A stretch of DNA of 27,460 bases, taken from Flavobacteriaceae bacterium (GTDB lineage: Bacteria; Bacteroidota; Bacteroidia; Flavobacteriales; Flavobacteriaceae). The translations under genes were made by a program, and so were the position numbers. Under the pieces are notes generated by a model, which ran no database searches, had not been told where the DNA came from, and saw nothing but the letters and a program-made list of their open reading frames with translations. This document shows, in pieces, positions 8,972-16,631 of this stretch. How positions within the stretch are numbered: the first letter of the stretch is position 1; the number at the start of each line of letters is the position of its first letter. The stretch is from contig JAHRWC010000197.1 in NCBI GenBank assembly GCA_019090365.1, forward strand, positions 1 to 27,460, written 5' to 3'.

Positions 8972-10971
8972 GATAGTTTTAAAGTAATAGGTGTTCCTTT
9001 TTTAAAAACTTCTCCTTTTTTAATTGATTGATTTTTCACCATTCCGTTGCCAATCACATTTACTTTTAATCCTAGATTTTCTAATAATGAAACTGCATCC
9101 ATTCCAGCCATACCAATTACACTAGGCACTTCTTTATATTGTTCTTGTGATTTGTTATAAAACTTTTCAAAGTCTCTAGAAATCACTTCATCTAGTTTAT
9201 TTATTTGAGCAACATCTGAATTTAAGGGAGCATCAGTAAATATCTTTTGAGCAATTCGTTTAAAAACTGGACCTGTTACATCGGCACCATAGTATCCTTT
9301 TTTAGTACTTGGCTCATGAATCATTACGATGCAACTGTATTTAGGGTTTTCTGCAGGAAAGTATCCAGAGAAAGAAGAAACATACTTCTTGTCTTTCTTC
9401 CATTCTTCAAAATTTGCATAGTCTTTTCTTGCAGTACCCGTTTTACCTGCCATTGAAAAATTTTCAGAATACAGGCTTTTTCCTGTACCACGCTTTACAA
9501 TGTTCTTTAATATTTCTTGAATCTTATTTACGGTAGTTTCAGAAGCTATTTGAGGATCGATAATTTCAGTATTAAAACTTTTTACTGTTTTATTCCATGA
9601 ACGAATTTCTTTTACAAATTGAGGTTTTACCATCTCACCGTTATTTGCAATTGCGTTATAGAACGTAAGAATTTGCAACGGAGTCATTTGTAAATTATAA
9701 CCGTATGATATTGAAGGCAATGCATTTCTACTCCATAAGGCATCCCCTTCTTCTGGAATAACTGGCTTCCCTTCTCCTTTTATAGGAATTCCAATCGTTT
9801 CATGAAGTTTCCATTTTTTTACTTGATCTGTAAATTTTTTCGGATTGTCTTTGTACGCTTCATCTATCATTCTTGCAAAGCCAATATTTGAAGAAACTTC
9901 CATTGCTCTTGCAGCTGAAATTTCGCCATAGCCACCTCTTTTTGAATCTGAAATTGTTCGCCCGTACATTCTAATTGTACCATTTTCAGTATCCACAACT
10001 TTTGAAGTGTCAATAACATTATGCTCTAAAGCTACAGTCATTGCAACTGTTTTAAATGTTGATCCTGGCTCGCCAGATTCACCTACAGCATAATTTAAAC
10101 GTTCATAATAACTACCATTTTTACTTTTTCCTAAGTTAGCAACTGCTTTAATATGACCTGTGGCAACTTCCATCACAATTACACAACCATGATCAGCTTC
10201 ATAGTATTCTAATTGTTTTAATAAAGCATGATGCGCTATATCTTGAATATTTATATTTATTGTTGAAATAATATCATACCCATCTTGAGGCTCCACTTCA
10301 TTATCATCATACACTGGTTTCCATTGCCCTTTAGCAATTTTTTGCTTTAATCGTTTTCCATCTTTTCCTTGAAGGTATTCATGAAAAGCACCTTCCAAAC
10401 CAACCGCATAATATCCTGGTTTATTTTTTTGTTCATTACCAACCATTCGCTCAGCAATTTTGCCTAAGGGATGTTCCCTAACAGTACGTTGCTCAACGAT
10501 AATACCTCCTCGGTTTGGTCCTAATCTAAAAAGGGGCAAGCTTTTAACTTTTATGTAATCTGAATACCCTAAATTTTTGGCAATAAATAGATACCTGTTT
10601 TTACTAGTTCTAGCTTTACGCAATAAATTTTGATAATAAGAAGTTGACTTACCAAACATTTCACTCAACTCTTTTGAAAGCTGAGGAACAAACTCTTTAA
10701 AATTTTCTGAAGATACCGTTACTGCATCAAATCGAATATCATACTTAGGCACTGAAGTAGCTAAAAGACTGCCATCATCAGCATATACATTTCCTCTACT
10801 TGCAGGTATTTCGAAATTTCGAGTGGTATTTTTTAATGCTAATTCGCGATACTTATCCCCATCAACAAATTGAATATTGATTAGTTTCACTGCAATTAAT
10901 ATCGCAAAGATGAACATACATCCAGCGACAATATACAAGCGGTTTAGTATGTTCTTCTCTTTTATGGGCAC
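8968..10971 (-). CDS. ftsI: Septal peptidoglycan transpeptidase FtsI (PBP3) with C-terminal PASTA domain (GTG start)
   Basis: FtsI is the class B penicillin-binding protein that crosslinks septal peptidoglycan with FtsW. The 667-residue product has one N-terminal membrane helix (about residues 11-31), a dimerisation region beginning near IPASRGNVYA (55-64), and a transpeptidase domain with all three active-site motifs: STFK with Ser304, SSN at 360-362 and KTG at 510-512. A single PASTA-like domain closes the protein (about 614-667, beginning VPSVIGM). The start is GTG at 10969-10971, 2 bp after the FtsL-like stop. PASTA on FtsI/Spo-type PBPs is common in Bacteroidota. No defect is visible. 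Confidence 0.97.
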   Translation of the reverse strand: MPIKEKNILNRLYIVAGCMFIFAILIAVKLINIQFVDGDKYRELALKNTTRNFEIPASRGNVYADDGSLLATSVPKYDIRFDAVTVSSENFKEFVPQLSKELSEMFGKSTSYYQNLLRKARTSKNRYLFIAKNLGYSDYIKVKSLPLFRLGPNRGGIIVEQRTVREHPLGKIAERMVGNEQKNKPGYYAVGLEGAFHEYLQGKDGKRLKQKIAKGQWKPVYDDNEVEPQDGYDIISTININIQDIAHHALLKQLEYYEADHGCVIVMEVATGHIKAVANLGKSKNGSYYERLNYAVGESGEPGSTFKTVAMTVALEHNVIDTSKVVDTENGTIRMYGRTISDSKRGGYGEISAARAMEVSSNIGFARMIDEAYKDNPKKFTDQVKKWKLHETIGIPIKGEGKPVIPEEGDALWSRNALPSISYGYNLQMTPLQILTFYNAIANNGEMVKPQFVKEIRSWNKTVKSFNTEIIDPQIASETTVNKIQEILKNIVKRGTGKSLYSENFSMAGKTGTARKDYANFEEWKKDKKYVSSFSGYFPAENPKYSCIVMIHEPSTKKGYYGADVTGPVFKRIAQKIFTDAPLNSDVAQINKLDEVISRDFEKFYNKSQEQYKEVPSVIGMAGMDAVSLLENLGLKVNVIGNGMVKNQSIKKGEVFKKGTPITLKLS

Positions 10972-10973
10972 CG

Positions 10974-11291
10974 CTACTCTTTTGTGGTTATTATTATTTT
11001 ATTTGGAGGAGTTATCGAAGGATTTAATCCTCGACCCTCCATCGCCTTAATCAATTTACTTTCCATTTTGGTCCGCATCAATTTCATTCTAACATCTACA
11101 TATTCACTTTTCAACTCTTTTACCTCATTATTCATTTTTGCAATTTGATGTACTTTTTTATCTGCACTATGTGAACTTGCAATCATAACTAAAGCCAACA
11201 GGGAAAGGAATATGATAAAACGCCAGTTTTTAAATGCGTCATCACTCACCAAAAATCTTCCTTTGAGTATGTTGTAAAAGTTTTTTTTCAT
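10974..11291 (-). CDS. ftsL: FtsL-like small bitopic cell division protein
   Basis: This 105-residue protein has a charged cytoplasmic N-terminus, one membrane helix at about residues 25-42, then a heptad-like polar segment (about 46-82, MNNEVKELKSEYVDVRMKLM) compatible with a periplasmic coiled coil, and a Pro/Ile-rich tail. This is the FtsL layout, and the gene lies between rsmH and ftsI, the canonical ftsL position. FtsL-type proteins form a complex with FtsQ and a FtsB partner and activate FtsW-FtsI. Sequence similarity to proteobacterial FtsL is expected to be low, so the call is from topology and synteny. It has an ATG start 22 bp after the rsmH stop. Confidence 0.85.
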   Translation of the reverse strand: MKKNFYNILKGRFLVSDDAFKNWRFIIFLSLLALVMIASSHSADKKVHQIAKMNNEVKELKSEYVDVRMKLMRTKMESKLIKAMEGRGLNPSITPPNKIIITTKE

Positions 11292-11313
11292 TGTTTCTGA
11301 AATTTTTTCAGAA

Positions 11314-12210
11314 TTATAATTTTTCTGCTATTCGAAGTTTTGCACTTCTAGCTCTATTATTTGTTTTTATTTCTTCTTCTGAAGGAATTATAAATTTTCC
11401 AACTAGTTTAAAAGGAACTTCAACCCTTCCAAAAACATCTTTTTCTGGCTCTCCCTCAAAAAGACCGTTTCTCATATATCGTTTCACCAATCTATCTTCC
11501 AAAGAATGATATGAAATAAGACTTAGCCTTCCTTTTGGTTTTAGCACTTCTTCTGTCTGAAGTAAAAACTCCTTCAGCACCTCAAGCTCTTGATTTACTT
11601 CTATTCGAATTGCTTGATAAATCTGAGCTAAAATTTTATTCTCTTTATGTCCAGGCAAAAATCTTTTGATTGCTTTTTTTAATTCATCACTGGTTTTAAT
11701 TTTTTTAATCTGACGGGCTTCAACAATTAACCTCGCCATACCTGGCGCCGATCTTAACTCTCCATATTGCAACAACACATCCTTTAATTGAGATTCAGAA
11801 TATTTATTTACTACATCGTAGGCTGAAAAATTATTTGTCTGATTCATGCGCATATCTAAGTCTGCTTCAAATCTTGTGGAAAAACCTCTTTCAGCTACAT
11901 CAAATTGATGAGAAGAAACTCCAAAATCACCCAATATTCCATCCACTTGCTTATGTCCATAAAACCTCAAAAAGCGTTTTATAAACCTAAAATTTTCATT
12001 GATTAACAAAAAACGAGGATCATCAATAGTATTTTTTAACGCATCTACATCTTGATCAAAAGCAATTAACTTCCCATGTTCTCCAAGTCGAGATAATATC
12101 TCTCGAGAATGACCTCCACCGCCAAAAGTGACATCCACATACACACCATCTGGCTGTATATTTAAACCTTCAACCGTTTCGGTTAATAATACCGGATTAT
12201 GATATTCCAT
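11314..12210 (-). CDS. rsmH: 16S rRNA (cytosine(1402)-N(4))-methyltransferase RsmH/MraW
   Basis: RsmH methylates N4 of C1402 in the ribosomal P site using SAM. I chose the ATG at 12208-12210 (MEYHNPVLLTETV) because this matches the usual RsmH N-terminus. It gives 298 residues and a 14-bp overlap with mraZ. In-frame ATGs at 12219 and 12228 would add 3 or 6 residues. The SAM-binding segment DVTFGGGGHSREIL is near residues 26-39. GILGDFGVSSHQFD (about 96-109) and the C-terminal SYHSLEDRLVKRYMR stretch are family hallmarks. The gene is the second of the dcw operon, as in many bacteria. Confidence 0.96.
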   Translation of the reverse strand: MEYHNPVLLTETVEGLNIQPDGVYVDVTFGGGGHSREILSRLGEHGKLIAFDQDVDALKNTIDDPRFLLINENFRFIKRFLRFYGHKQVDGILGDFGVSSHQFDVAERGFSTRFEADLDMRMNQTNNFSAYDVVNKYSESQLKDVLLQYGELRSAPGMARLIVEARQIKKIKTSDELKKAIKRFLPGHKENKILAQIYQAIRIEVNQELEVLKEFLLQTEEVLKPKGRLSLISYHSLEDRLVKRYMRNGLFEGEPEKDVFGRVEVPFKLVGKFIIPSEEEIKTNNRARSAKLRIAEKL

Positions 12211-12670
12211 TGTCAACATCGCTATCATCTCCCATAACTTCTTCAGCTAAATCTGCAAAATCATTAGCAGCGTCATTTATGGCTTGTTCATATTTATTTT
12301 TATCCCAGATCTCTACAATATTTATTGCCGAAGAAATCACGATTTCTTTTTCAATTCCTGCAAACGAATAAAGGTCCTTAGGAATTAATAGCCTTCCTGT
12401 AGCATCCAATTCAACCGTTTTAACTCCTGCTGAAAATCTACGTATGAAATCGTTATTCTTTCTATTAAAACGATTAAGTCCTCCCATTTTTTTCATTAGC
12501 TGCTGCCACTCCTCTATAGGATATAACTCAATACAAGGTTGAAAAACCGCGCGCTTAATAACAAACCCGTTTGCCAAAACAGGTGCTAACTGCTTTTTTA
12601 GCGCAGCAGGCACCATTACTCGACCTTTTATATCGGCTTTACACTCGTATGTTCCTATTAAATTAAGCAC
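12197..12670 (-). CDS. mraZ: Transcriptional regulator MraZ (GTG start)
   Basis: MraZ is a ring-forming DNA-binding protein that usually represses its own dcw operon. The 157-residue product contains two AbrB-like half-domains, each with the family signature: DIKGRVMVP at residues 13-21 and DATGRLLIP at 89-97. The start is GTG at 12668-12670, fixed by the conserved MLNLIGTYECK-type N-terminus; the next in-frame ATG would remove half of the first signature. The gene opens the dcw operon. Four GTGGKAA boxes and a TATATTTG element lie immediately upstream, a direct visible basis for autoregulation. The C-terminus is acidic. Confidence 0.96.
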   Translation of the reverse strand: MLNLIGTYECKADIKGRVMVPAALKKQLAPVLANGFVIKRAVFQPCIELYPIEEWQQLMKKMGGLNRFNRKNNDFIRRFSAGVKTVELDATGRLLIPKDLYSFAGIEKEIVISSAINIVEIWDKNKYEQAINDAANDFADLAEEVMGDDSDVDNGIS

Positions 12671-12700
12671 GTTTACAGACTAATTAATAAATTATAGTTT

Positions 12701-12708
12701 CAAATATA
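12701..12708 (-). promoter_or_regulatory. -7 promoter element for the mraZ/dcw operon
   Basis: On the minus strand this reads TATATTTG, an exact match to the Bacteroidota -7 consensus TAnnTTTG. It lies 30 bp upstream of the mraZ GTG. A TTG sits further upstream at a longer than usual spacing (24 bp), so the -33 element is weak. The MraZ boxes begin 8 bp upstream of this element, so bound MraZ would block RNA polymerase. Confidence 0.6.
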
Positions 12709-12716
12709 TATAACTT

Positions 12717-12764
12717 TTACCACATTTTCCCACAATTTACCACTTTGTTAATAAGTTTTACCAC
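12717..12764 (-). promoter_or_regulatory. MraZ-box array (four GTGGKAA repeats)
   Basis: On the minus strand there are four direct repeats of GTGG(T/G)AA, at 12717-12723, 12727-12733 (the GTGGGAA variant), 12737-12743 and 12758-12764. The three nearest the gene are spaced exactly 10 bp apart; the fourth is 21 bp away, close to two helical turns. MraZ operators known elsewhere are GTGGG-type direct repeats at 10-bp spacing ahead of mraZ. The position between the -7 element and the upstream DNA supports autorepression of the whole dcw operon. Confidence 0.8.
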
Positions 12765-12827
12765 ATTGTTAATTCCTGTATTAAAAAACTGATATTCAGC
12801 AATTTATTTGTTAGTAACCTCTTGAAA

Positions 12828-12845
12828 TAATTTTGCTTACTTTTG
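12828..12845 (+). promoter_or_regulatory. Candidate -7 elements for the hydrolase-engB transcript
   Basis: Two overlapping exact TAnnTTTG matches occur on the plus strand: TAATTTTG at 12828-12835 and TACTTTTG at 12838-12845. A TTG at 12808-12810 gives a 17-bp spacer to the first. The hydrolase ATG is about 80 bp downstream. It is not possible to choose between them by eye, and the AT-rich background makes chance matches likely. Confidence 0.4.
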
Positions 12846-12923
12846 CTATTGAAAATCCATAAACATTTTTGACATTTGTAGAAGGAAAAAATGTTTTAGT
12901 TAAAGGGTTTAGAAACAATTTTA

Positions 12924-13688
12924 ATGGCGCATAAACTTAATAAAGGAGAAAAATATTCATACCTCGATATAGGGGAAGGAACCCCAATAATCATATTACA
13001 CGGATTAATGGGAGGCTTAAGTAATTTTGAAGGTGTATCAAATTTCTTTCCACCCAAAGGATATAGAGTTTTAATTCCTGAATTACCGATTTACAATATG
13101 CCTTTACTAAAAACCAATGTAAAGAATTTTTCAAAATATGTTTCTGAATTCATTGATTACAAAGGACTAAAAGATGTCATCTTGTTAGGGAATTCTTTGG
13201 GAGGCCATATTGGATTGTATTGCACAAAGTCTTTTCCTGAAAAAATAAAAGCATTGGTAATTACTGGTAGCTCTGGATTGTATGAAAGTGCAATGGGTGG
13301 ATCTTTTCCTAAAAGAGGAGATTATGAATACATTAAACAAAAAGCAGAAAATGTTTTTTACGACCCAGCTGTAGCAACAAAAGAAATTGTAGATGAAGTA
13401 TTTGCTTCAGTAAATGATAGAAATAAATTAATTAGAACTTTAGCAATTGCGAAAAGCGCAATACGTCATAACATGGCTAAAGATTTACCAAAAATGAATA
13501 CACCAACATGTATCATTTGGGGTGAAAACGACAGTGTAACTCCTCCTGAAGTAGCTACAGAATTCCATGAATTATTACCTGATTCTGATCTATATTGGAT
13601 TGAAAAATGTGGGCATGCAGCTATGATGGAACATCCAGATCTATTTAATGATATTTTACACGCTTGGCTTCAAGAGCGTAAGTTTTAA
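12924..13688 (+). CDS. Alpha/beta hydrolase, substrate unknown
   Basis: This is a 254-residue alpha/beta-hydrolase-fold protein with no signal peptide, hence probably cytoplasmic. Visible features are the oxyanion-hole segment ILHGLMG (residues 24-30), the nucleophile elbow GNSLGGH with Ser91, a candidate acid Asp203 in WGENDSVTP, and His231 in KCGHAAMMEHP. The catalytic triad is therefore complete. Such proteins include esterases, C-C bond hydrolases and haloperoxidase-like enzymes, and the sequence alone does not define a substrate. It precedes engB by 11 bp on the same strand, so the two are probably cotranscribed. It is divergent from the dcw operon. Confidence 0.9.
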   Translation: MAHKLNKGEKYSYLDIGEGTPIIILHGLMGGLSNFEGVSNFFPPKGYRVLIPELPIYNMPLLKTNVKNFSKYVSEFIDYKGLKDVILLGNSLGGHIGLYCTKSFPEKIKALVITGSSGLYESAMGGSFPKRGDYEYIKQKAENVFYDPAVATKEIVDEVFASVNDRNKLIRTLAIAKSAIRHNMAKDLPKMNTPTCIIWGENDSVTPPEVATEFHELLPDSDLYWIEKCGHAAMMEHPDLFNDILHAWLQERKF

Positions 13689-13699
13689 AACAGAATTAC

Positions 13700-14305
13700 A
13701 TGCGGATTAAATCAGCAGAATTTTTGGTAAGCAACAGTGATGTTGAAAAATGCCCAAAAGAACAATTCCCTGAATATTCTTTTATTGGTCGATCTAATGT
13801 TGGTAAATCTTCACTTATTAATATGTTGATGCAACGTAAAAGCCTTGCTAAAACATCGGGTAGACCTGGAAAAACTCAATTAATTAATCATTTTTTAATT
13901 AACAAAAATTGGTATCTGGTAGATTTACCAGGATACGGTTATGCTAGAGTTTCAAAAAGCAGTAAAAAGACATTTCAGAAGTTTATCACAGAATATTTTG
14001 CAAAAAGAAGACAAATAGTTCTTGCATTTGTATTGATTGATTGTAGGCATTCACCTCAACCTATTGACATGGAATTTATGCAATGGATGGGTGAAAATCA
14101 GATTCCTTTTTCAATTATCTTCACAAAAGCAGACAAGTTAAAACCTAATGCTTTAGACAGAAATATTGAGGCATATACTCAAAAAATGCTTGAAACTTGG
14201 GAAGAAATACCACAATATTTCATCACCTCTTCCAGCAAAGATTTAGGGAGAAAAGAATTACTAAATTATATAGAAGAGATTAATCTTCAGATAAAAAACA
14301 AGTGA
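13700..14305 (+). CDS. engB: Ribosome biogenesis GTPase EngB/YihA/YsxC
   Basis: EngB is a small essential GTPase involved in late assembly of the large ribosomal subunit. The 201-residue product has G1 GRSNVGKSS (residues 30-38), G2 SGRPGKTQ region (53-60), G3 DLPG (75-78) and G4 TKAD (142-145), with the usual EngB length and no extra domains. The ATG starts 11 bp after the hydrolase stop. Its TGA ends 1 bp before the convergent gldC stop, with no hairpin terminator between the two genes. Confidence 0.96.
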   Translation: MRIKSAEFLVSNSDVEKCPKEQFPEYSFIGRSNVGKSSLINMLMQRKSLAKTSGRPGKTQLINHFLINKNWYLVDLPGYGYARVSKSSKKTFQKFITEYFAKRRQIVLAFVLIDCRHSPQPIDMEFMQWMGENQIPFSIIFTKADKLKPNALDRNIEAYTQKMLETWEEIPQYFITSSSKDLGRKELLNYIEEINLQIKNK

Positions 14306-14306
14306 T

Positions 14307-14645
14307 TTATTTTTTCTTCAGCTCTAATTTTTCAGCAAAATAATCGCAAAAATCACGCATTGTAGCGCTCATTTTATCATCATTTGTAGCTCTTTCAAAA
14401 GTATCAGCCATAGCACTTAATGTTTGATGAAAAAAGATTTTCATTTCATCTAAAGGCATATCTTTTGTCCACAAATCGATACGTAAAGATTCCTTTTTTT
14501 TATGATCCCAAAAAGACATAAAAATTGCTTTAGCTTCTTCTTCTGCAACTCCACCGTCTTGGGCTGTCCAATTTAATTTTTCTGGAATTTTATTTTCATC
14601 TAAAGTCACCTGAATTTTAATATCTGAACTATGTTTCTTTGTCAT
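14307..14645 (-). CDS. gldC: Gliding motility protein GldC
   Basis: GldC is a small cytoplasmic-type protein first described in the Flavobacterium johnsoniae gliding system, where it aids gliding and is encoded next to gldB. The 112-residue sequence has no signal peptide or membrane segment. It has a conserved IKIQVTLDENKIPEKLNW N-terminal strand region, and MKIFFHQTLSAMADTFERAT in the C-terminal half. The ATG overlaps the last base of the gldB stop (TAATG), so the pair is translationally coupled. Biochemical role is not established. Identification rests on sequence and on synteny with gldB. Confidence 0.93.
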   Translation of the reverse strand: MTKKHSSDIKIQVTLDENKIPEKLNWTAQDGGVAEEEAKAIFMSFWDHKKKESLRIDLWTKDMPLDEMKIFFHQTLSAMADTFERATNDDKMSATMRDFCDYFAEKLELKKK

Positions 14646-15601
14646 TATTTCTTTGGTTTATATTTTGAAGCATTAAAAATATCTTCTGCTTTCATCATCA
14701 TTAATTGTTGTATATCTACTGTATTTTTTTCCATAAAAGATCGAACTATTTGCCAACCCATATATTGTCCTATTCTGCCTGGGGAATCATTGTCAATTTC
14801 AAGATAAAACTTTGAGAATGGAGCTGGGTTAATGAATCTTGGTAACAACTTTGCATTTGTACTAAATAAAACTTCATTCTCCACGAAATTCCTCCAGATT
14901 TCTGATTCATTTTCTAATACCCAATCAATTTGAGTTTGAGTATAACCCATCTTTACTGCATCAGTTTCCATAGGAATCCACAAGTCTTTTAAATATAATA
15001 TCTTACCGTGATACACCATTTGTGCTAAAAATGATCTATCAACTGGATTCGACACAAATTGTTTAGCATACTCAGTAGCAACATCTGAAATTATCTGAGA
15101 TTCCTTCATGTTTTGAGTAATAAATAAAGGAATTCCTTCATAAAAAGGATGTTCACTCCCTAAGTAAGTATCTAAGGAAATTAATAGTTTTTCATCAGTA
15201 AGTATTACTTTATTTTTATAATCTACATAGTCAATAGAAGTAATGATTTGAGGAATTGACACGATTGGAAAATAATATTTTATATGTTGAAATAATGAGC
15301 CAAACTGATTTGTTAAAGCTTCATTCGTCGGAAACTTTTTATTCACTTCTTTAAATAATTGCTGTTGTAGTGTGTCGTTAATTCTATTGATCCAAACACT
15401 ATCATGATATTGTCTTGGGAAAAAATCTGGGTATTTAGATTTTAAACTAGAAAGATCTTTTACTGTAGCTGTCCCAAAAACATTATCAAATCGTATTAAT
15501 TCAATATCTACTGGAATAGCTTCAATTTCTTTTTCAGTCTTATTCTTAGAGGAACAAGACAGCAATAAAAGCATTACAATAATTGTAAAGATGTATTTCA
15601 T
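14645..15601 (-). CDS. gldB: Gliding motility lipoprotein GldB
   Basis: GldB is a lipoprotein needed for gliding and chitin utilisation in F. johnsoniae, functionally tied to the gliding/T9SS machinery. The 318-residue product has a lipoprotein signal peptide (about residues 1-15) with a lipobox LLSC ending at Cys16, followed by a Ser/Lys-rich linker. The mature part holds the GldB-family pattern with IELIRFDNVF (residues 33-42) and a C-terminal GRIGQYMGWQIVRSFM stretch. It is followed directly by gldC. The gene is divergent from nadE; a weak -7 match (TACGTTTA) lies at 15623-15630 on the minus strand. Confidence 0.94.
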   Translation of the reverse strand: MKYIFTIIVMLLLLSCSSKNKTEKEIEAIPVDIELIRFDNVFGTATVKDLSSLKSKYPDFFPRQYHDSVWINRINDTLQQQLFKEVNKKFPTNEALTNQFGSLFQHIKYYFPIVSIPQIITSIDYVDYKNKVILTDEKLLISLDTYLGSEHPFYEGIPLFITQNMKESQIISDVATEYAKQFVSNPVDRSFLAQMVYHGKILYLKDLWIPMETDAVKMGYTQTQIDWVLENESEIWRNFVENEVLFSTNAKLLPRFINPAPFSKFYLEIDNDSPGRIGQYMGWQIVRSFMEKNTVDIQQLMMMKAEDIFNASKYKPKK

Positions 15602-15657
15602 TTTAATTCACTTTGCAAGAGTTAAACGTATTTACTTTTTTAAAATTTTACTTTCCG

Positions 15658-15665
15658 TATTTTTG
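15658..15665 (+). promoter_or_regulatory. -7 promoter element for nadE
   Basis: TATTTTTG matches TAnnTTTG exactly and ends 30 bp before the nadE ATG, a normal leader length. No clear TTG is seen at the expected upstream spacing, so the assignment is moderate. Confidence 0.45.
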
Positions 15666-15695
15666 CTTTGCAAATGTATTATTAAAACTTAGAAC

Positions 15696-16487
15696 ATGCA
15701 GACAGAAAAAGTAGTAAATCATATCGTCAATTGGTTAAAAGAATATGCGGAAAATTCAAAGATGAATGGTTTTGTGATTGGAATTAGTGGCGGAATAGAC
15801 TCTGCTGTTACTTCGACATTATGTGCCATGACAGGTTTTCCGTTACATTGTGTAGAAATGCCAATTCACCAATCCCCTAATCAAGTAACGAGAGGTAAAG
15901 AACATATTGCACAATTAAAAGAGCGATTTCCAAAAGTAACTGATGCTTGTGTAGATCTTACACCGGTATTTGAATCATTCAAAGAACAAACTCCACAAGT
16001 TAAAGATGATCACTTATTAAATTTGTCACTTGCAAATACAAGAGCCAGGTTACGTATGACTACTCTTTATTATTTTGCAGGATTAAATAGACTCTTAGTA
16101 GCAGGAACTGGAAATAAAGTAGAAGATTTTGGTGTAGGATTTTTCACTAAATACGGTGATGGTGGTGTTGATTTAAGTCCGATAGCTGATTTATTAAAGA
16201 GTGAAGTTTATCAAATAGGTGAATTTATAAATGTTCCAGCTTCAATTTTAAAAGCAGCTCCTACAGATGGATTGTTTGGAGATAGTAGAACTGATGAAGA
16301 TCAAATTGGAGCAAGCTATGATGAGTTAGAATGGGCAATGAAAATGCAGGATGAAGGTAAAATTTCTTCAGATTTTAATAATCGAGAAAAGGAGGTATTT
16401 GATATTTACATTCGACTCAATTCAATTAATCAACACAAGATGATTCCAATTCCTGTTTGTAGTATTCCATTAAAATTAAAGCTTTAA
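15696..16487 (+). CDS. nadE: Ammonia-dependent NAD+ synthetase
   Basis: NadE amidates deamido-NAD to NAD with ATP and ammonia, the last step of NAD synthesis. The 263-residue protein is of the short, single-domain type without a glutaminase domain. The PP-loop SGGIDS is at residues 31-36. The deamido-NAD binding and catalytic loop regions follow (GTGNKVEDFGVGFFTKYGDGG near residues 137-157, and APTDGLFGDSRTDE near 188-201). The gene is divergent from gldB and 144 bp upstream of the response regulator gene on the same strand. Confidence 0.96.
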   Translation: MQTEKVVNHIVNWLKEYAENSKMNGFVIGISGGIDSAVTSTLCAMTGFPLHCVEMPIHQSPNQVTRGKEHIAQLKERFPKVTDACVDLTPVFESFKEQTPQVKDDHLLNLSLANTRARLRMTTLYYFAGLNRLLVAGTGNKVEDFGVGFFTKYGDGGVDLSPIADLLKSEVYQIGEFINVPASILKAAPTDGLFGDSRTDEDQIGASYDELEWAMKMQDEGKISSDFNNREKEVFDIYIRLNSINQHKMIPIPVCSIPLKLKL

Positions 16488-16491
16488 GCGG

Positions 16492-16525
16492 ATTTGAACG
16501 AGTTTTAATGAATTTGAACGAATTT
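16492..16525 (+). repeat. Two-copy direct repeat, 20-bp period, between nadE and the regulator gene
   Basis: The 14-mer ATTTGAACGARTTT occurs at 16492-16505 and again at 16512-16525, with one base differing and a start-to-start distance of 20 bp (about two helical turns). It lies just after the nadE stop and about 25 bp upstream of a candidate -7 element for the regulator gene. It could be a protein-binding site or a simple local duplication. Confidence 0.5.
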
Positions 16526-16550
16526 ACCTACTACGAGTTATTCTTTTAAT

Positions 16551-16558
16551 TAGATTTG
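16551..16558 (+). promoter_or_regulatory. Candidate -7 element for the response regulator gene
   Basis: TAGATTTG is an exact TAnnTTTG match 73 bp upstream of the regulator ATG. No TTG is present at the usual -33 spacing. If used, the transcript would carry the tandem palindromes at 16588-16622 in its 5' leader. Confidence 0.3.
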
Positions 16559-16587
16559 CTTCAAAGTAAATTAAATATATAACCTCA

Positions 16588-16622
16588 CACTTATATATTA
16601 AGTGTCTTATATTTATTAAGAC
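16588..16622 (+). promoter_or_regulatory. Tandem CTTA...TAAG palindromes upstream of the response regulator
   Basis: Two related inverted repeats stand side by side: CACTTA/TAAGTG (16588-16593 and 16599-16604, 5-base spacer) and GTCTTA/TAAGAC (16604-16609 and 16617-16622, 7-base spacer). Their cores, CTTATATATTAAG and CTTATATTTATTAAG, are also near direct repeats with starts 16 bp apart. They end 9 bp before the regulator ATG. They could be a dimer-bound operator or small hairpins at the translation start. Confidence 0.45.
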
Positions 16623-16631
16623 TATTATAAT

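Noticed and set aside
12671..12923. Possible small RNA or short gene in the divergent gap
   Set aside because: No credible coding frame or stable hairpin was seen; the region is explained by MraZ boxes and divergent promoters.
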